A DNA stretch of 37,175 nt from an uncultured Oscillospiraceae bacterium (GTDB lineage Bacteria; Bacillota; Clostridia; Oscillospirales; Oscillospiraceae). The translations under genes were made by a program, and so were the position numbers. The stretch is from the NCBI GenBank assembly GCA_904420145.1, contig CAJFUI010000103.1, forward strand, positions 1-37,175. The letters run 5' to 3'. The notes beneath the pieces were generated by a model. The model searched no databases. It worked only from the letters and a program-made list of their open reading frames with translations, and was not told the origin of the DNA. Positions 25,196 through 34,593 of this stretch are shown here, in pieces; the stretch's first letter is position 1; each line of letters opens with the position of its first letter.

Positions 25196-26545
25196 ATGGC
25201 ACAGCCCTTCTTCGGGGGCATCCACCCCCGGGACAAGAAAGCGGCGACCAACAAGAAGCCCATAGAACAGCTTCCGCCCCCTGAGCAGGTGGTGATCCCC
25301 ATGTCCCTGCACATCGGCGCCCCCTGCAGGCCCTGCGTGGCGGTGGGGGACCATGTGAAGGTGGGACAGCTCATCGGGGAGATGACGGCCTACGTCTCCG
25401 CCCCCATCCACGCCAGTATCTCCGGCACGGTGACGGCGGTGGAGCCCCGGCCCCACTTCAACGGCATGGATGTGCTCAGCGTGGTGATCAAAAACGACTA
25501 TGAGGACGCCCTCCACGAGTCTGTGAAGCCGGCGGACCATCCGGACAGCCTCACCAGCGAGGAGCTGGTGGAGATCGTGAAGAACGCCGGGATTGTGGGC
25601 CTTGGCGGCGCCACCTTCCCCACCCACGTGAAGATCAGCTCCGGCATCGGCAAGGTGGACACAGTGATCATCAACGCCTCGGAGTGCGAGCCCTACCTCA
25701 CCAGCGACCACCGCCTCCTGCTGGAGTACCCGGAGGAGGTCATCGGCGGAGCGAAGCTGCTGGCCCGGGCGTTCCATGTGGATAAGGTTCACGTGGGGAT
25801 CGAGGTCAACAAGCTCAACGCCGCGGAGATCCTGCGCCGGAAGATCGAGGAGATGAAGGCGCCGGTGGTGGTGGACGCCCTCCACACCCGCTACCCCCAG
25901 GGCGCTGAGAAACAGCTGTGCCAGTCCATTACCGGCCGGCAGGTGCCCCCCGGACAGCTGCCCGCCGCCATCGGCTGCGCGGTGTTCAACGTGGACACCA
26001 CCGCCGCCATCTACCGGGCGGTGTACCAAGGCATGCCGGTGATCCGGCGGATCGTCACCGTCTCCGGCTCGGGGGTGATGGAACCCAAGAACCTCGAATG
26101 CCGGGTGGGCACGCCCCTGAATGACCTGCTCAACTACTGCGGCGGCGTCAGTGAGAAGACCTTTAAGATTTTGATGGGCGGGCCTATGATGGGCAATGCC
26201 CAGTACCGCACCGATGTGCCTGTGGGCAAGTGCACCAACGGCATCCTCGCCTTTGCCAAGGACGAGGAGCGGACAGTGGACAATCCCACCTGCATCCGCT
26301 GCGGCAAGTGCACCAGCGTCTGTCCCATGCGGCTCCAGCCCCTGTTTTTGTACATGTATGAGCAAAAGGGCATGCTGGCCGAGCTGGAGGCGGGGCATGT
26401 GACCGACTGCATTGAGTGCGGCGCCTGCGCCTATATCTGTCCCGGCCGGCTCCATCTTGTGCAGGCCTTCCGCACCGCGAAACAAAAGATCAACGCCCAG
26501 CGGGCCGCCGCCAAGGCGGCCGCGGCGGAAAAGAAGGAGGGCTAA
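25196..26545 (+). CDS. rnfC: Rnf electron transport complex subunit C
   Basis: FFGGIHPRDKK; SLBB-like and NADH/FMN-binding region; two ferredoxin motifs CIRCGKCTSVCP, CIECGACAYICP. Confidence 0.95.
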   Translation: MAQPFFGGIHPRDKKAATNKKPIEQLPPPEQVVIPMSLHIGAPCRPCVAVGDHVKVGQLIGEMTAYVSAPIHASISGTVTAVEPRPHFNGMDVLSVVIKNDYEDALHESVKPADHPDSLTSEELVEIVKNAGIVGLGGATFPTHVKISSGIGKVDTVIINASECEPYLTSDHRLLLEYPEEVIGGAKLLARAFHVDKVHVGIEVNKLNAAEILRRKIEEMKAPVVVDALHTRYPQGAEKQLCQSITGRQVPPGQLPAAIGCAVFNVDTTAAIYRAVYQGMPVIRRIVTVSGSGVMEPKNLECRVGTPLNDLLNYCGGVSEKTFKILMGGPMMGNAQYRTDVPVGKCTNGILAFAKDEERTVDNPTCIRCGKCTSVCPMRLQPLFLYMYEQKGMLAELEAGHVTDCIECGACAYICPGRLHLVQAFRTAKQKINAQRAAAKAAAAEKKEG

Positions 26546-26548
26546 GCC

Positions 26549-27568
26549 GTGACGGACTATAAAGAACTGAGGCTCAAGGCCTCCTCCTCCCCCCATATCC
26601 GCACCAAAGAGGACGCCCGCTCCATCATGATCGACGTGCTCATCGCCCTGCTGCCGGCCTTGGCCTTCGCGGTGTATAACTTCGGGCTGCGGGCCTTGAC
26701 GGTGACGCTCTTCTCCATGGCGGGCTGTGTAGCCTTTGAGGCCCTCTACCGCCTTATCAGCCGGCAGAAGCAGACGGTGGGGGACTGCTCCGCCGCCGTT
26801 ACCGGGATGCTGCTGGCCTTTGTCTGCCCGGTGACCATTCCCTACTGGACGATTCTCATCGGAGACTTTTTCGCCATTGTCATTGTCAAGCAGCTCTACG
26901 GCGGCATCGGCAAGAACTTCCTCAATCCGGCGCTGGCCGGCCGTGCCTTTTTGTTCTCCTGGGCTGACATTATGAGCACCTGGGCGGCGCCGGGCACCCG
27001 GGCCGCCGTATGGGGCGCGGTGGATGTGGTGACCTATCCCACCCCCATGTCCTATCTCCACGCCAATGACCTATCCGGGCTGCAGGCGGTCTACGACCCG
27101 GTGCAGATGTTTATCGGGCAGCACGGTGGCAGCTTAGGTGAGGTCTCGGCCATGTGCCTGCTGCTGGGGTTTGTGTGGCTGCTGGGCCGCAAGGTGATTT
27201 TGTGGAACATCCCTGTCTCCTATGTAGGAACAGTGGCCGTCTTGACCTTCCTCTTCCCCCGGGGCAACGACCCCATGCAGTGGATGCTCTACAATGTGCT
27301 GGGCGGCGGACTGCTCCTTGGCGCCATTTTCATGGCCACTGACTATGTTACCTCCCCTGTCAGCCGCCGGGGACAGATTATTTTCGGCGTGGGCTGCGGC
27401 CTCATCACTGTGTTCATCCGCTATTTTGGCAGCTATAACGAGGGTGTGTGCTACTCGATTTTGTGCATGAACCTGGTGGTATGGCTGATCGATAAATATG
27501 TCAAGCCCCGGCGCTTCGGGGTGCCGAGAACCTCTATCTTCAAGAAGAAGGAGGCGTCTGGGAAATGA
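26549..27568 (+). CDS. rnfD: Rnf complex subunit D (GTG start)
   Basis: SSSPHIRTKEDARSIMIDVLIALLPALAFAVYNFG..., multi-TM, SPVSRRGQIIFG. Confidence 0.95.
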   Translation: MTDYKELRLKASSSPHIRTKEDARSIMIDVLIALLPALAFAVYNFGLRALTVTLFSMAGCVAFEALYRLISRQKQTVGDCSAAVTGMLLAFVCPVTIPYWTILIGDFFAIVIVKQLYGGIGKNFLNPALAGRAFLFSWADIMSTWAAPGTRAAVWGAVDVVTYPTPMSYLHANDLSGLQAVYDPVQMFIGQHGGSLGEVSAMCLLLGFVWLLGRKVILWNIPVSYVGTVAVLTFLFPRGNDPMQWMLYNVLGGGLLLGAIFMATDYVTSPVSRRGQIIFGVGCGLITVFIRYFGSYNEGVCYSILCMNLVVWLIDKYVKPRRFGVPRTSIFKKKEASGK

Positions 27569-28215
27569 AGTGGAAGAAGGAAAAAGCAGAGGCGGCAGTG
27601 GAAAAGAGCAGGAGGGCGGAAGGAAAGGCCGCCAAGCTGCAGCTGGATAAGCCCTATACCATCCGGCTGACGGTGACGCTGCTGGGCATCACCGTGGTTA
27701 CCGCGCTGCTGCTGGGCATTGTCAATTATATGACCGCCCCTATCATTGAGGAATCCAACCGCCGCAAGACGGAGGCCGCCATGCAGCAGGTTCTGGCCGC
27801 GGATTCCTACCAGAGTATGGAGGGTTTCCCCACGGAGGAGGGGGTGACCTCCCTCAGCGAAGCTATCTCCAACGGCGAGACTGTCGGCTACGTCTGCGAG
27901 GTGACCAGCAGCGGCTTCGGCGGAGAGATGAGCCTGGTGGTGGGGGTGGATCTCAACTGCCGGGTCACCGGCGTCTCCGTGGTCACCCACAGCGAGACCA
28001 AGAACATCGGCACCAAGGTGGTGGAGAGCCAGGAGGTGCTGGACCGGTTTGTGGGGCTTACCTCCCCCATCACGGTGAACAGCGGGGAGGAAAACCGATT
28101 TGACGCGGTCTCCGGGGCGACCTTCAGTTCCCGGGGCGTAGCTGATGGCGTCAATGCGGCCTTAGATGCCGTGGCGGCCACGGTGCCTGTCTTACAAAGC
28201 GCAGAGGAGGGCTGA
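27565..28215 (+). CDS. rnfG: Rnf complex subunit G (FMN-binding)
   Basis: Single TM; DAVSGATFSSRGVADGVN flavinylation motif. Confidence 0.93.
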   Translation: MKWKKEKAEAAVEKSRRAEGKAAKLQLDKPYTIRLTVTLLGITVVTALLLGIVNYMTAPIIEESNRRKTEAAMQQVLAADSYQSMEGFPTEEGVTSLSEAISNGETVGYVCEVTSSGFGGEMSLVVGVDLNCRVTGVSVVTHSETKNIGTKVVESQEVLDRFVGLTSPITVNSGEENRFDAVSGATFSSRGVADGVNAALDAVAATVPVLQSAEEG

Positions 28216-28220
28216 GGAAG

Positions 28221-28850
28221 ATGAATTTCAAAAAACAGCTGAAAGAGGGGCTTTTGACCCAGAATCCGGTGCTGGTGCAGCAGCTGGGCATGTGCTCTAC
28301 CATGGCCATCACCACCTCCCTCTCCAACGGCCTTGGCATGGGGGTGTCGGTGACCATCATTCTGGCGCTGTCCAATATTTTTATCTCCCTGCTGCGCAAG
28401 ATCATCCCTGACAAGATCCGCATCGCCGCCTATGTAGTGGTGATCGCCGGCTTTGTCACTATGGTGGATCTGCTGCTGCAGGCCTACTTACAGGATATCG
28501 CCGAGTCCTTAGGCGTGTTTATCCCCCTGATCGTGGTCAACTGCATCATCTTGGCACGGGCGGAGGCCTTCGCCTCGAAAAACCGGGTGCTGCCCTCCGC
28601 GGTGGACGGTATCTGCCAGGGGCTGGGCTACACCCTTGTGCTGGTGGTCATGAGCGTGATCCGGGAGTTTCTCGGCAGCGGCACCTTCGGCAGCGGCGTC
28701 CTCAATGGCGGGGAGGGCATCCGCATCTTCCCGGAGAGCTACGGCGCGCAGATGCTGGTGCTGCCGGTAGGCGGATTTTTGACCCTCGGCGTGCTGATCG
28801 CCGTGGTCCAGTGGATGCAGGACCGCTCAGCGCGGAAGGGAGGCAAGTGA
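28221..28850 (+). CDS. rnfE: Rnf complex subunit E
   Basis: LLTQNPVLVQQLGMCSTMAITTSLSNGLGMG...VFIPLIVVNCIILARAEAFASKN. Confidence 0.95.
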   Translation: MNFKKQLKEGLLTQNPVLVQQLGMCSTMAITTSLSNGLGMGVSVTIILALSNIFISLLRKIIPDKIRIAAYVVVIAGFVTMVDLLLQAYLQDIAESLGVFIPLIVVNCIILARAEAFASKNRVLPSAVDGICQGLGYTLVLVVMSVIREFLGSGTFGSGVLNGGEGIRIFPESYGAQMLVLPVGGFLTLGVLIAVVQWMQDRSARKGGK

Positions 28851-28851
28851 C

Positions 28852-29439
28852 ATGGATGTAACGAAGCTCCTCTCCATCGCCCTTGGGGCGATTTTGATCA
28901 ACAACTTCATTTTAGTGCAGTTTTTGGGCTGCTGCCCCTTCCTTGGCGTCTCCAAGAAGATGGACACGGCCATCGGCATGGGCTTCGCGGTGATCTTCGT
29001 CATGGGCCTCGCCTCCGGCATCTGCTACTTTGTCAATGAGCTGTTGGTGGCCCTGGGCCTTGGATTTATGCAGACGGTGGCCTTCATCTTAGTGATCGCC
29101 GCCCTGGTGCAGTTTGTGGAGATGTTTCTGCAGAAGATGGTGCCCAGCCTCTACGAGGCGCTGGGGGTCTATCTGCCGCTGATTACCACCAACTGCGCGG
29201 TGCTGGGCGTGGCGCTGCTGAACGTGCAGAACGAGTATAACTTCATCGAATCCGTGGTCTACGGCGTCACCGGCGGCATCGGCTTCCTGCTGGCCATTGT
29301 GCTCTTCGCCAGTATTCGGGAGCGGCTGGACATGGTGTCCTCCCCGCCCAAGTGCTTTCGCGGTTTCCCCATCGCCCTGATTACCGCCGGACTGATGGCG
29401 CTGGCCTTCGGCGGCTTCAGCGGCCTGCAGGTCTGGTAA
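28852..29439 (+). CDS. rnfA: Rnf complex subunit A
   Basis: LLSIALGAILINNFILVQFLGCCPFLGVSKK...YLPLITTNCAVLGVALLN. Confidence 0.95.
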   Translation: MDVTKLLSIALGAILINNFILVQFLGCCPFLGVSKKMDTAIGMGFAVIFVMGLASGICYFVNELLVALGLGFMQTVAFILVIAALVQFVEMFLQKMVPSLYEALGVYLPLITTNCAVLGVALLNVQNEYNFIESVVYGVTGGIGFLLAIVLFASIRERLDMVSSPPKCFRGFPIALITAGLMALAFGGFSGLQVW

Positions 29440-29452
29440 GGAGGGAAAAGCT

Positions 29453-30289
29453 ATGGCGACAATCTTTTATGGGGTGCTGCTTCTGGGCGTCCTTGGGGCG
29501 GCCTTCGGCCTGATCCTGGCTGTGGCCTCCAAAATTTTTGAGGTGCAGAAGGATCCGCGCATTGAGGAGGTGCAGAACACCCTTCCTGGGGCCAACTGCG
29601 GCGGCTGCGGCTTTGCCGGCTGCGCCGCCTGCGCCGAGGCCATTGTCAGCGGAGCCGCGCCGGTGAACGCCTGCCCCGTCTGCTCCGGGGCTCAGACCTC
29701 CTACATCGCCTCCATCATGGGTGTGGAGGTCACCGCTGCGGAGCGGCGGGTGGCCTTTGTCCGCTGCGCCGGCGGCAGCCGGGCCAACAAGAAGTACGAC
29801 TATGTGGGAATCCCCGACTGTGAGAGCGCCGCCCGCATTGTGGGAAACGGCCCCCTCTCCTGCGCCTACGGCTGCTTTGGCTTTGGCAGCTGCGTCCGTG
29901 CCTGCCACTTTGATGCCATCCACATCAACAGCTACGGTGTAGCGGAGGTGGACCGGGATAAATGCACCAACTGCCAGCACTGCATGGAGGTCTGCCCACG
30001 GGGGCTGATTATCGATGTCCCCTACGCCGCCGATGTGCTGGTCAACTGTGCCAGTAAGGACAAGGGAGCTATCGCCCGGAACAAATGCGCCTTCTCCTGC
30101 ATCACCTGCCGCCTGTGTGAGAAGAACTGCCCCACCGGGGCGGTGTCCATTGTGGACAATATTGCGGTGATCGACTACAGCAAGTGCACCTCCTGCGGCA
30201 CCTGTGCCAGCAAGTGCCCCCGGAAGGTGATCCAAGATATCCATGCCGACGGCAAGGTGGTCCCGGTAGCCGCCCGGGCGGCACAATAG
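29453..30289 (+). CDS. rnfB: Rnf complex subunit B
   Basis: LPGANCGGCGFAGCAACAEAI plus multiple 4Fe-4S ferredoxin motifs. Confidence 0.95.
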   Translation: MATIFYGVLLLGVLGAAFGLILAVASKIFEVQKDPRIEEVQNTLPGANCGGCGFAGCAACAEAIVSGAAPVNACPVCSGAQTSYIASIMGVEVTAAERRVAFVRCAGGSRANKKYDYVGIPDCESAARIVGNGPLSCAYGCFGFGSCVRACHFDAIHINSYGVAEVDRDKCTNCQHCMEVCPRGLIIDVPYAADVLVNCASKDKGAIARNKCAFSCITCRLCEKNCPTGAVSIVDNIAVIDYSKCTSCGTCASKCPRKVIQDIHADGKVVPVAARAAQ

Positions 30290-30335
30290 GGAGGGCGTGC
30301 ATCGTCTCCGCCCTGCCCAAGTTATAGAAGAGACC

Positions 30336-30374
30336 AAGAGGCCCGCTTCTCCCTTTGGAGGTAGCGGGCCTCTT
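30336..30374 (+). terminator. Intrinsic terminator of the rnf operon
   Basis: aagaggcccgct ... agcgggcctctt, perfect 12-bp stem. Confidence 0.75.
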
Positions 30375-30504
30375 GCTGGCAAGGGGCCAATCTGCCTCGT
30401 TGGAAAGGGGAACTGGTTTTGTTAGGTTCCGGAGCACGGTTTTTGGCAAAGCGGTACTCTTTGCCGCGGAGGGTGAAGAATTTGTGAAGAGCACCGCCAT
30501 GTTC

Positions 30505-30533
30505 TTGACCCCGGTAAGAAAATAGCGTATGAT
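30505..30533 (+). promoter_or_regulatory. Sigma-A promoter TTGACC-17-TATGAT for xpaC-telA
   Basis: Boxes at 30505-30510 and 30528-30533, about 35 bp upstream of the ATG. Confidence 0.7.
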
Positions 30534-30566
30534 AACCCCATAAAAGTATACTTTGGAGGCGGTTTT

Positions 30567-31262
30567 ATGGAGAAGACAACGCGCAGATCCGTGGCCCCCT
30601 ACTACGGCGTAGCGGCGGTTTGGATCCTCTATGCCCTGTTCTTCCCGCTGTACGCGGTGGGACATTTTCTGATCGCCGCGTTCTTGTCCGCCGGGGTGTT
30701 TCTGCTGCTGCGGGCGGTGTGCCCGGATGTGGAGGTGTCGGTGCCAAAGGCGCCGGAGCCGGAGGAGCAGCCCACAGGCAATGCGGAGCTGGACAAAATG
30801 ATCAAGGACGGGAAGCTGGCCCTCTCCGAGATGAAGCGCCTCAACGACGCCATCGCCGACGAGAAGATCTCCGCCCAGATCGACCGGCTGGAGGCCGTCA
30901 CAGGGCGGATTTTTGCCCAGGTGAAGGCGGAGCCGGAGAAGCTGCCCCAGATCCGCCGCTTTATGGACTACTATCTGCCCACCACCCTGAAGCTGCTCAA
31001 CGCCTATGACCGCATGGGCGCCGCCGGCGTGGCCGGGGAGAATATCAGCGGCACCATGCGGCGGGTGGAGGAGATCATGGACACCATCGTCGCCGCCTTT
31101 GAGAAGCAGCTGGACGCCCTCTTCGGCAGCGAGGCTATGGACATCTCCAGCGACATCACCGTGCTGGAGACCATGCTGGCCCGGGAGGGATTGGCCGGGG
31201 AGCATATGGAGGCGGAGACCACCAAAAACGCCGACGGCAGCGACATCGATCTGAAGCTGTAA
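30567..31262 (+). CDS. XpaC family (5-bromo-4-chloroindolyl phosphate hydrolysis) protein
   Basis: Two N-terminal TMs, ...YLPTTLKLLNAYDRM... typical of XpaC; near telA. Confidence 0.85.
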   Translation: MEKTTRRSVAPYYGVAAVWILYALFFPLYAVGHFLIAAFLSAGVFLLLRAVCPDVEVSVPKAPEPEEQPTGNAELDKMIKDGKLALSEMKRLNDAIADEKISAQIDRLEAVTGRIFAQVKAEPEKLPQIRRFMDYYLPTTLKLLNAYDRMGAAGVAGENISGTMRRVEEIMDTIVAAFEKQLDALFGSEAMDISSDITVLETMLAREGLAGEHMEAETTKNADGSDIDLKL

Positions 31263-31334
31263 AGCTGCGGCCGGATAGATAGCCCCACGGAAGTTTGCTT
31301 TCCCAATGTGGCGGAAGGAAAGGAGCACGGTGCC

Positions 31335-31865
31335 ATGGAACGGACGAGATCCCAGTGGCTTCGGTGGCTGATGCTGGTTGTGGCGGTTGGAAGCTGCTGG
31401 TCTATTTGGCAGAAGGTGGACCTGTATCACCGCCTCGCGGCGGGGGAGATCTTCTCGCCGGAGATTTTAGAGGAGATCGGATGGGAGTTCTGGATCTCCT
31501 GCGCCACAAGGGGGGCGCTGGCCCTGATCTTCTTCTATCAGGGGATTTTTTGGAGGCAGGAGAAGACTGCCCGGTACGCCCTGCGGGGCGGGGTGTTCCT
31601 TTCGGCTTTGACCCTTCTGTGGGTGCTTTGCTGCCTGCTTGCGCCTTGGGAGAGGGGAACTTGGGAGAAAAAAGAATGGCTGCCATGGCTGCTTCTGCTG
31701 CTGGCCATGGCGGGCGGGGCGGCTTTTTCTTGGCGGCAGTATTTCTGCCGGCGCCGGAGCGAAGCGGCGGCAGCCCCAGAAGAGGGGGGCTTTGCCCCCG
31801 CCGCAAAAGGCATGGCTGAATTAGGCGGCAAAAAAACAGAGACAGACGATCAAACTTTATCATAG
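31335..31865 (+). CDS. Hypothetical membrane protein between xpaC and telA
   Basis: MERTRSQWLRWLMLVVAVGSCWSIWQ...; four hydrophobic segments; co-directional. Confidence 0.65.
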   Translation: MERTRSQWLRWLMLVVAVGSCWSIWQKVDLYHRLAAGEIFSPEILEEIGWEFWISCATRGALALIFFYQGIFWRQEKTARYALRGGVFLSALTLLWVLCCLLAPWERGTWEKKEWLPWLLLLLAMAGGAAFSWRQYFCRRRSEAAAAPEEGGFAPAAKGMAELGGKKTETDDQTLS

Positions 31866-31880
31866 ACGGAGGAAGCAACC

Positions 31881-33044
31881 ATGAGCGACAACGCGAATCA
31901 AATGCCTGAGCTGACCTTGACCCCCAACGCCGCCGCGGAGGTGCCCCAGTTGGTGCTGGGGAGCGAGCCCCCCGCCGCTGAGGCGGAGAAGAAGGAAGTG
32001 GAGCCGGTGAAGCTGGACGACTCCATGCTCACCGACGCGGAGAAGAAGATGGTGGACGATTTTTCCCAGAAGATCGACATCAGCGACAGCCAGATGATCC
32101 TCGAGTACGGCTCCGCCGCCCAGAAGAGTGTGGCCTCCTTCTCGGAGAACGCCCTCAGCAAGGTGCGCAACAAGGACCTTGGCGAGGTGGGGGACACCCT
32201 AACGGAGTTGGTGGTGGAGCTCAAGGACTTCGGCGAGGAGGAAGAGAAGAAGGGCCTGTTCGGCCTGTTCAAAAAGGCCGGCAACAAGCTGGAGACCATG
32301 AAGGCCCAGTACGGCAAGGCTGAGGAGAGCGTGGAAAAGATCGCCCGGGAGCTGGAGCAGCACCAGATCGCCCTGATGAAGGACATCGCCATGTTCGACC
32401 AGATGTATGAGCTGAACCTGAAGTACTACAAGGAGCTGACCATGTATATCCTGGCCGGCAAGAAGAAGCTGGAGCAGGTCCGCACCACCGAGCTGGAGGA
32501 GCTGCGGAAAAAGGCGGAGGCCTCCGGCACCTCGGAGGACGCGCAGGCCTATAACGACCTGGTGCAGATGTGCGACCGCTTTGAGAAGAAGCTCCACGAT
32601 TTGGAGCTGACGCGGATGATCTCCATCCAGATGGGTCCCCAGACCCGGATGCTCCAGAACAACGACACGCTGATGGTGGAGAAGATTCAGAGCTCCTTAG
32701 TGAACACCATCCCCCTGTGGAAGAGCCAGATGGTGCTGGCTCTGGGCCTCGAGAACAGCCGCAAGGCTACCGCTGCCCAGAGCGCCGTCACTGAGGCCAC
32801 CAACGAGATGCTGAAGAAAAACGCTGACATGCTGAAGATGGGCACCGTGGCCGCCGCCAAGGAGGCCGAGCGGAGCATCGTGGACATTGAGACCCTCCAG
32901 CACACCAATCAGCAGCTGATCTCCACCTTGGACGAGGTGATCCAGATCCAGAAGGACGGCGCCCAGAAGCGCCGCGAGGCGGAAGCGGAGCTGGGCAAGA
33001 TCGAGGGCGAGCTGAAGGCGAAGCTCTTAGAGCTGCGGAGCTGA
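31881..33044 (+). CDS. Toxic anion resistance protein (TelA family)
   Basis: ...LDDSMLTDAEKKMVDDFSQKIDISDSQMILEYGSAAQKSVASFSENALSKVRNKDLGEVGDTLTELV... typical of TelA. Confidence 0.95.
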   Translation: MSDNANQMPELTLTPNAAAEVPQLVLGSEPPAAEAEKKEVEPVKLDDSMLTDAEKKMVDDFSQKIDISDSQMILEYGSAAQKSVASFSENALSKVRNKDLGEVGDTLTELVVELKDFGEEEEKKGLFGLFKKAGNKLETMKAQYGKAEESVEKIARELEQHQIALMKDIAMFDQMYELNLKYYKELTMYILAGKKKLEQVRTTELEELRKKAEASGTSEDAQAYNDLVQMCDRFEKKLHDLELTRMISIQMGPQTRMLQNNDTLMVEKIQSSLVNTIPLWKSQMVLALGLENSRKATAAQSAVTEATNEMLKKNADMLKMGTVAAAKEAERSIVDIETLQHTNQQLISTLDEVIQIQKDGAQKRREAEAELGKIEGELKAKLLELRS

Positions 33045-33208
33045 TAAGGAGAGCGGGGGAGTTTTTGCCCAGCTCTGCGGCGACCGCCGCATCGCCCCGA
33101 AAGGGGCGTCCAAGGGGTTGCGGAGCAAAACCTTACCGCAGGCGGGCTTTGCCCGCCGAGGAAGTGAAATGACAGGGCTCCCGCCCGATGGGACATCGGG
33201 TGGGACAC

Positions 33209-33256
33209 AAGATCGAGGGCGAGCTGAAGGCGAAGCTTCTCGAGCTGAGGCGCTGA
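33209..33256 (+). pseudogene. Remnant duplicate of the telA 3' end
   Basis: 43/48 nt match to 32997-33044; encodes KIEGELKAKLLELRR* versus KIEGELKAKLLELRS*. Confidence 0.8.
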
Positions 33257-33382
33257 GACGCCGGCGGGCCCGAAGGCCGGCCGATGGGGCCTCCGGGGGA
33301 CAGATTTACAGTCTGCCCCCTAAGGAGGAACGGCCGCCGCTTAGCAGGAGGGCGCTTGGCATCCCACAAAAGGAGGAGTTTG

Positions 33383-34363
33383 ATGAAAGTATTTCAGAAG
33401 AAGGGCGTCGCCATTTTGGTGATGGTGCTGGCCATCGCGGCCGCCTCCGCCTGGGGACTGAGCCGCCGGCCCGCTGTTGTTGTGCCGGACGGCGGGGATG
33501 CGCTGGACACCTCGTTGTCCACGGCCTACTATGAGCAGTACATCGTGGATGAGGCAGGTGTACTGTCGGCCAAGACGGAGCAGTCCCTCTCCCTCTACAA
33601 CGCCAACTGGGACGATTGGAGCGGCAGCATTATGGCGGTGGTGACAGTGCGCTCTGCTGCGGGTGGCGCCGAAGATGCGGCGTGGGACTGGTTTGACAGA
33701 ATAGAGTTGGGGACGAATGACGCCCTCCTGCTCCTTGACACGGGAACAGGGGAATACAGCGTGGCGGCCTCCGGAGGCTTTTATGACCGGTTGGCCAGCC
33801 AAGCGGGCAGCTTTGTGGACACCTGTCTCTATGAATCCGTACAGGCGGGAGACTACGATACAGCGGCGCTGAACCTCTTTGCCAACGTCCATCTGCTCTT
33901 CCGTGACAACGGCTACAGCGCCGGCGGCTTTACCGCGGTGGCGCTCCTTGTGCCGGTGGTAGTGCTTCTGATTATACTGCTGTGCCTGTTTACCATGATT
34001 GACCAGATGCGCTACAACACGTGGTACCGCCGCTACGGGACTATACCTGTGCCCCCGGTGATCTACCGGCCCATCCTCTGGTGGCACCGTCCCGGCGGGG
34101 CATGGTTTCGCCGGCAAGGGGTTCCCCGTCCGCCCAGACCGCCCTATTCTCCGCATGGCGGATTCTTTGGGGGACGTCCTCCCATGGGCGGTGGATCCAG
34201 GCCCTCCGGCGGCAGCCGGGGCAGCTTCGGTGGGGGCGTCCGTACAGGCTCCTTTGGCGGCTCCCGGGGCGGCTCTTTCGGTGGGAGCAGCCGCCGAGGC
34301 AGCTTTGGCGGCCGCCGCGGCGGAGGCGGCCGCCGGGGCTCCTTTGGCGGCCGGCGCAGATAA
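33383..34363 (+). CDS. TPM domain-containing membrane protein with Arg/Gly/Ser-Phe-Gly-Gly tail
   Basis: YIVDEAGVLSAKTEQSL TPM start, TM segment VALLVPVVVLLIILLCLF, five GSFGG repeats in the C-terminus. Confidence 0.85.
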   Translation: MKVFQKKGVAILVMVLAIAAASAWGLSRRPAVVVPDGGDALDTSLSTAYYEQYIVDEAGVLSAKTEQSLSLYNANWDDWSGSIMAVVTVRSAAGGAEDAAWDWFDRIELGTNDALLLLDTGTGEYSVAASGGFYDRLASQAGSFVDTCLYESVQAGDYDTAALNLFANVHLLFRDNGYSAGGFTAVALLVPVVVLLIILLCLFTMIDQMRYNTWYRRYGTIPVPPVIYRPILWWHRPGGAWFRRQGVPRPPRPPYSPHGGFFGGRPPMGGGSRPSGGSRGSFGGGVRTGSFGGSRGGSFGGSSRRGSFGGRRGGGGRRGSFGGRRR

Positions 34364-34424
34364 GGATATGCAGATAACAGATATAGGAATGGTCCCTGCT
34401 AAGGGTTGGCCGGGATGAAATCAG

Positions 34425-34460
34425 AAGGACAGCGGTGCGCGCAGTGCCGCTGTCCTTTTT
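34425..34460 (+). terminator. Intrinsic terminator of the TPM-domain gene
   Basis: aaggacagcgg ... ccgctgtcctt followed by TTT. Confidence 0.85.
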
Positions 34461-34522
34461 CTGCTCTGCTGAAGTTTTAACCGGAATTTACAAATTGTTA
34501 AAAGACCACGAACCGGAAACCA

Positions 34523-34551
34523 TTGACAAGTGCCGCTTAAGGTGATACACT
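34523..34551 (+). promoter_or_regulatory. Sigma-A promoter TTGACA-17-TACACT for hrcA
   Basis: Boxes at 34523-34528 and 34546-34551, directly before CIRCE. Confidence 0.85.
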
Positions 34552-34555
34552 CTGT

Positions 34556-34582
34556 TTAGCACTCGGAAAGAAGGAGTGCTAA
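34556..34582. promoter_or_regulatory. CIRCE operator (HrcA binding site)
   Basis: TTAGCACTC-ggaaagaag-GAGTGCTAA, perfect 9-9-9 consensus. Confidence 0.98.
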
Positions 34583-34593
34583 AGGAGCGGCCT

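Noticed and set aside
25073-27061. 662-aa minus-strand ORF antisense to rnfC/rnfD
   Set aside because: High-GC shadow ORF over well-supported rnf genes; His/Gly/Val-rich low-quality composition.
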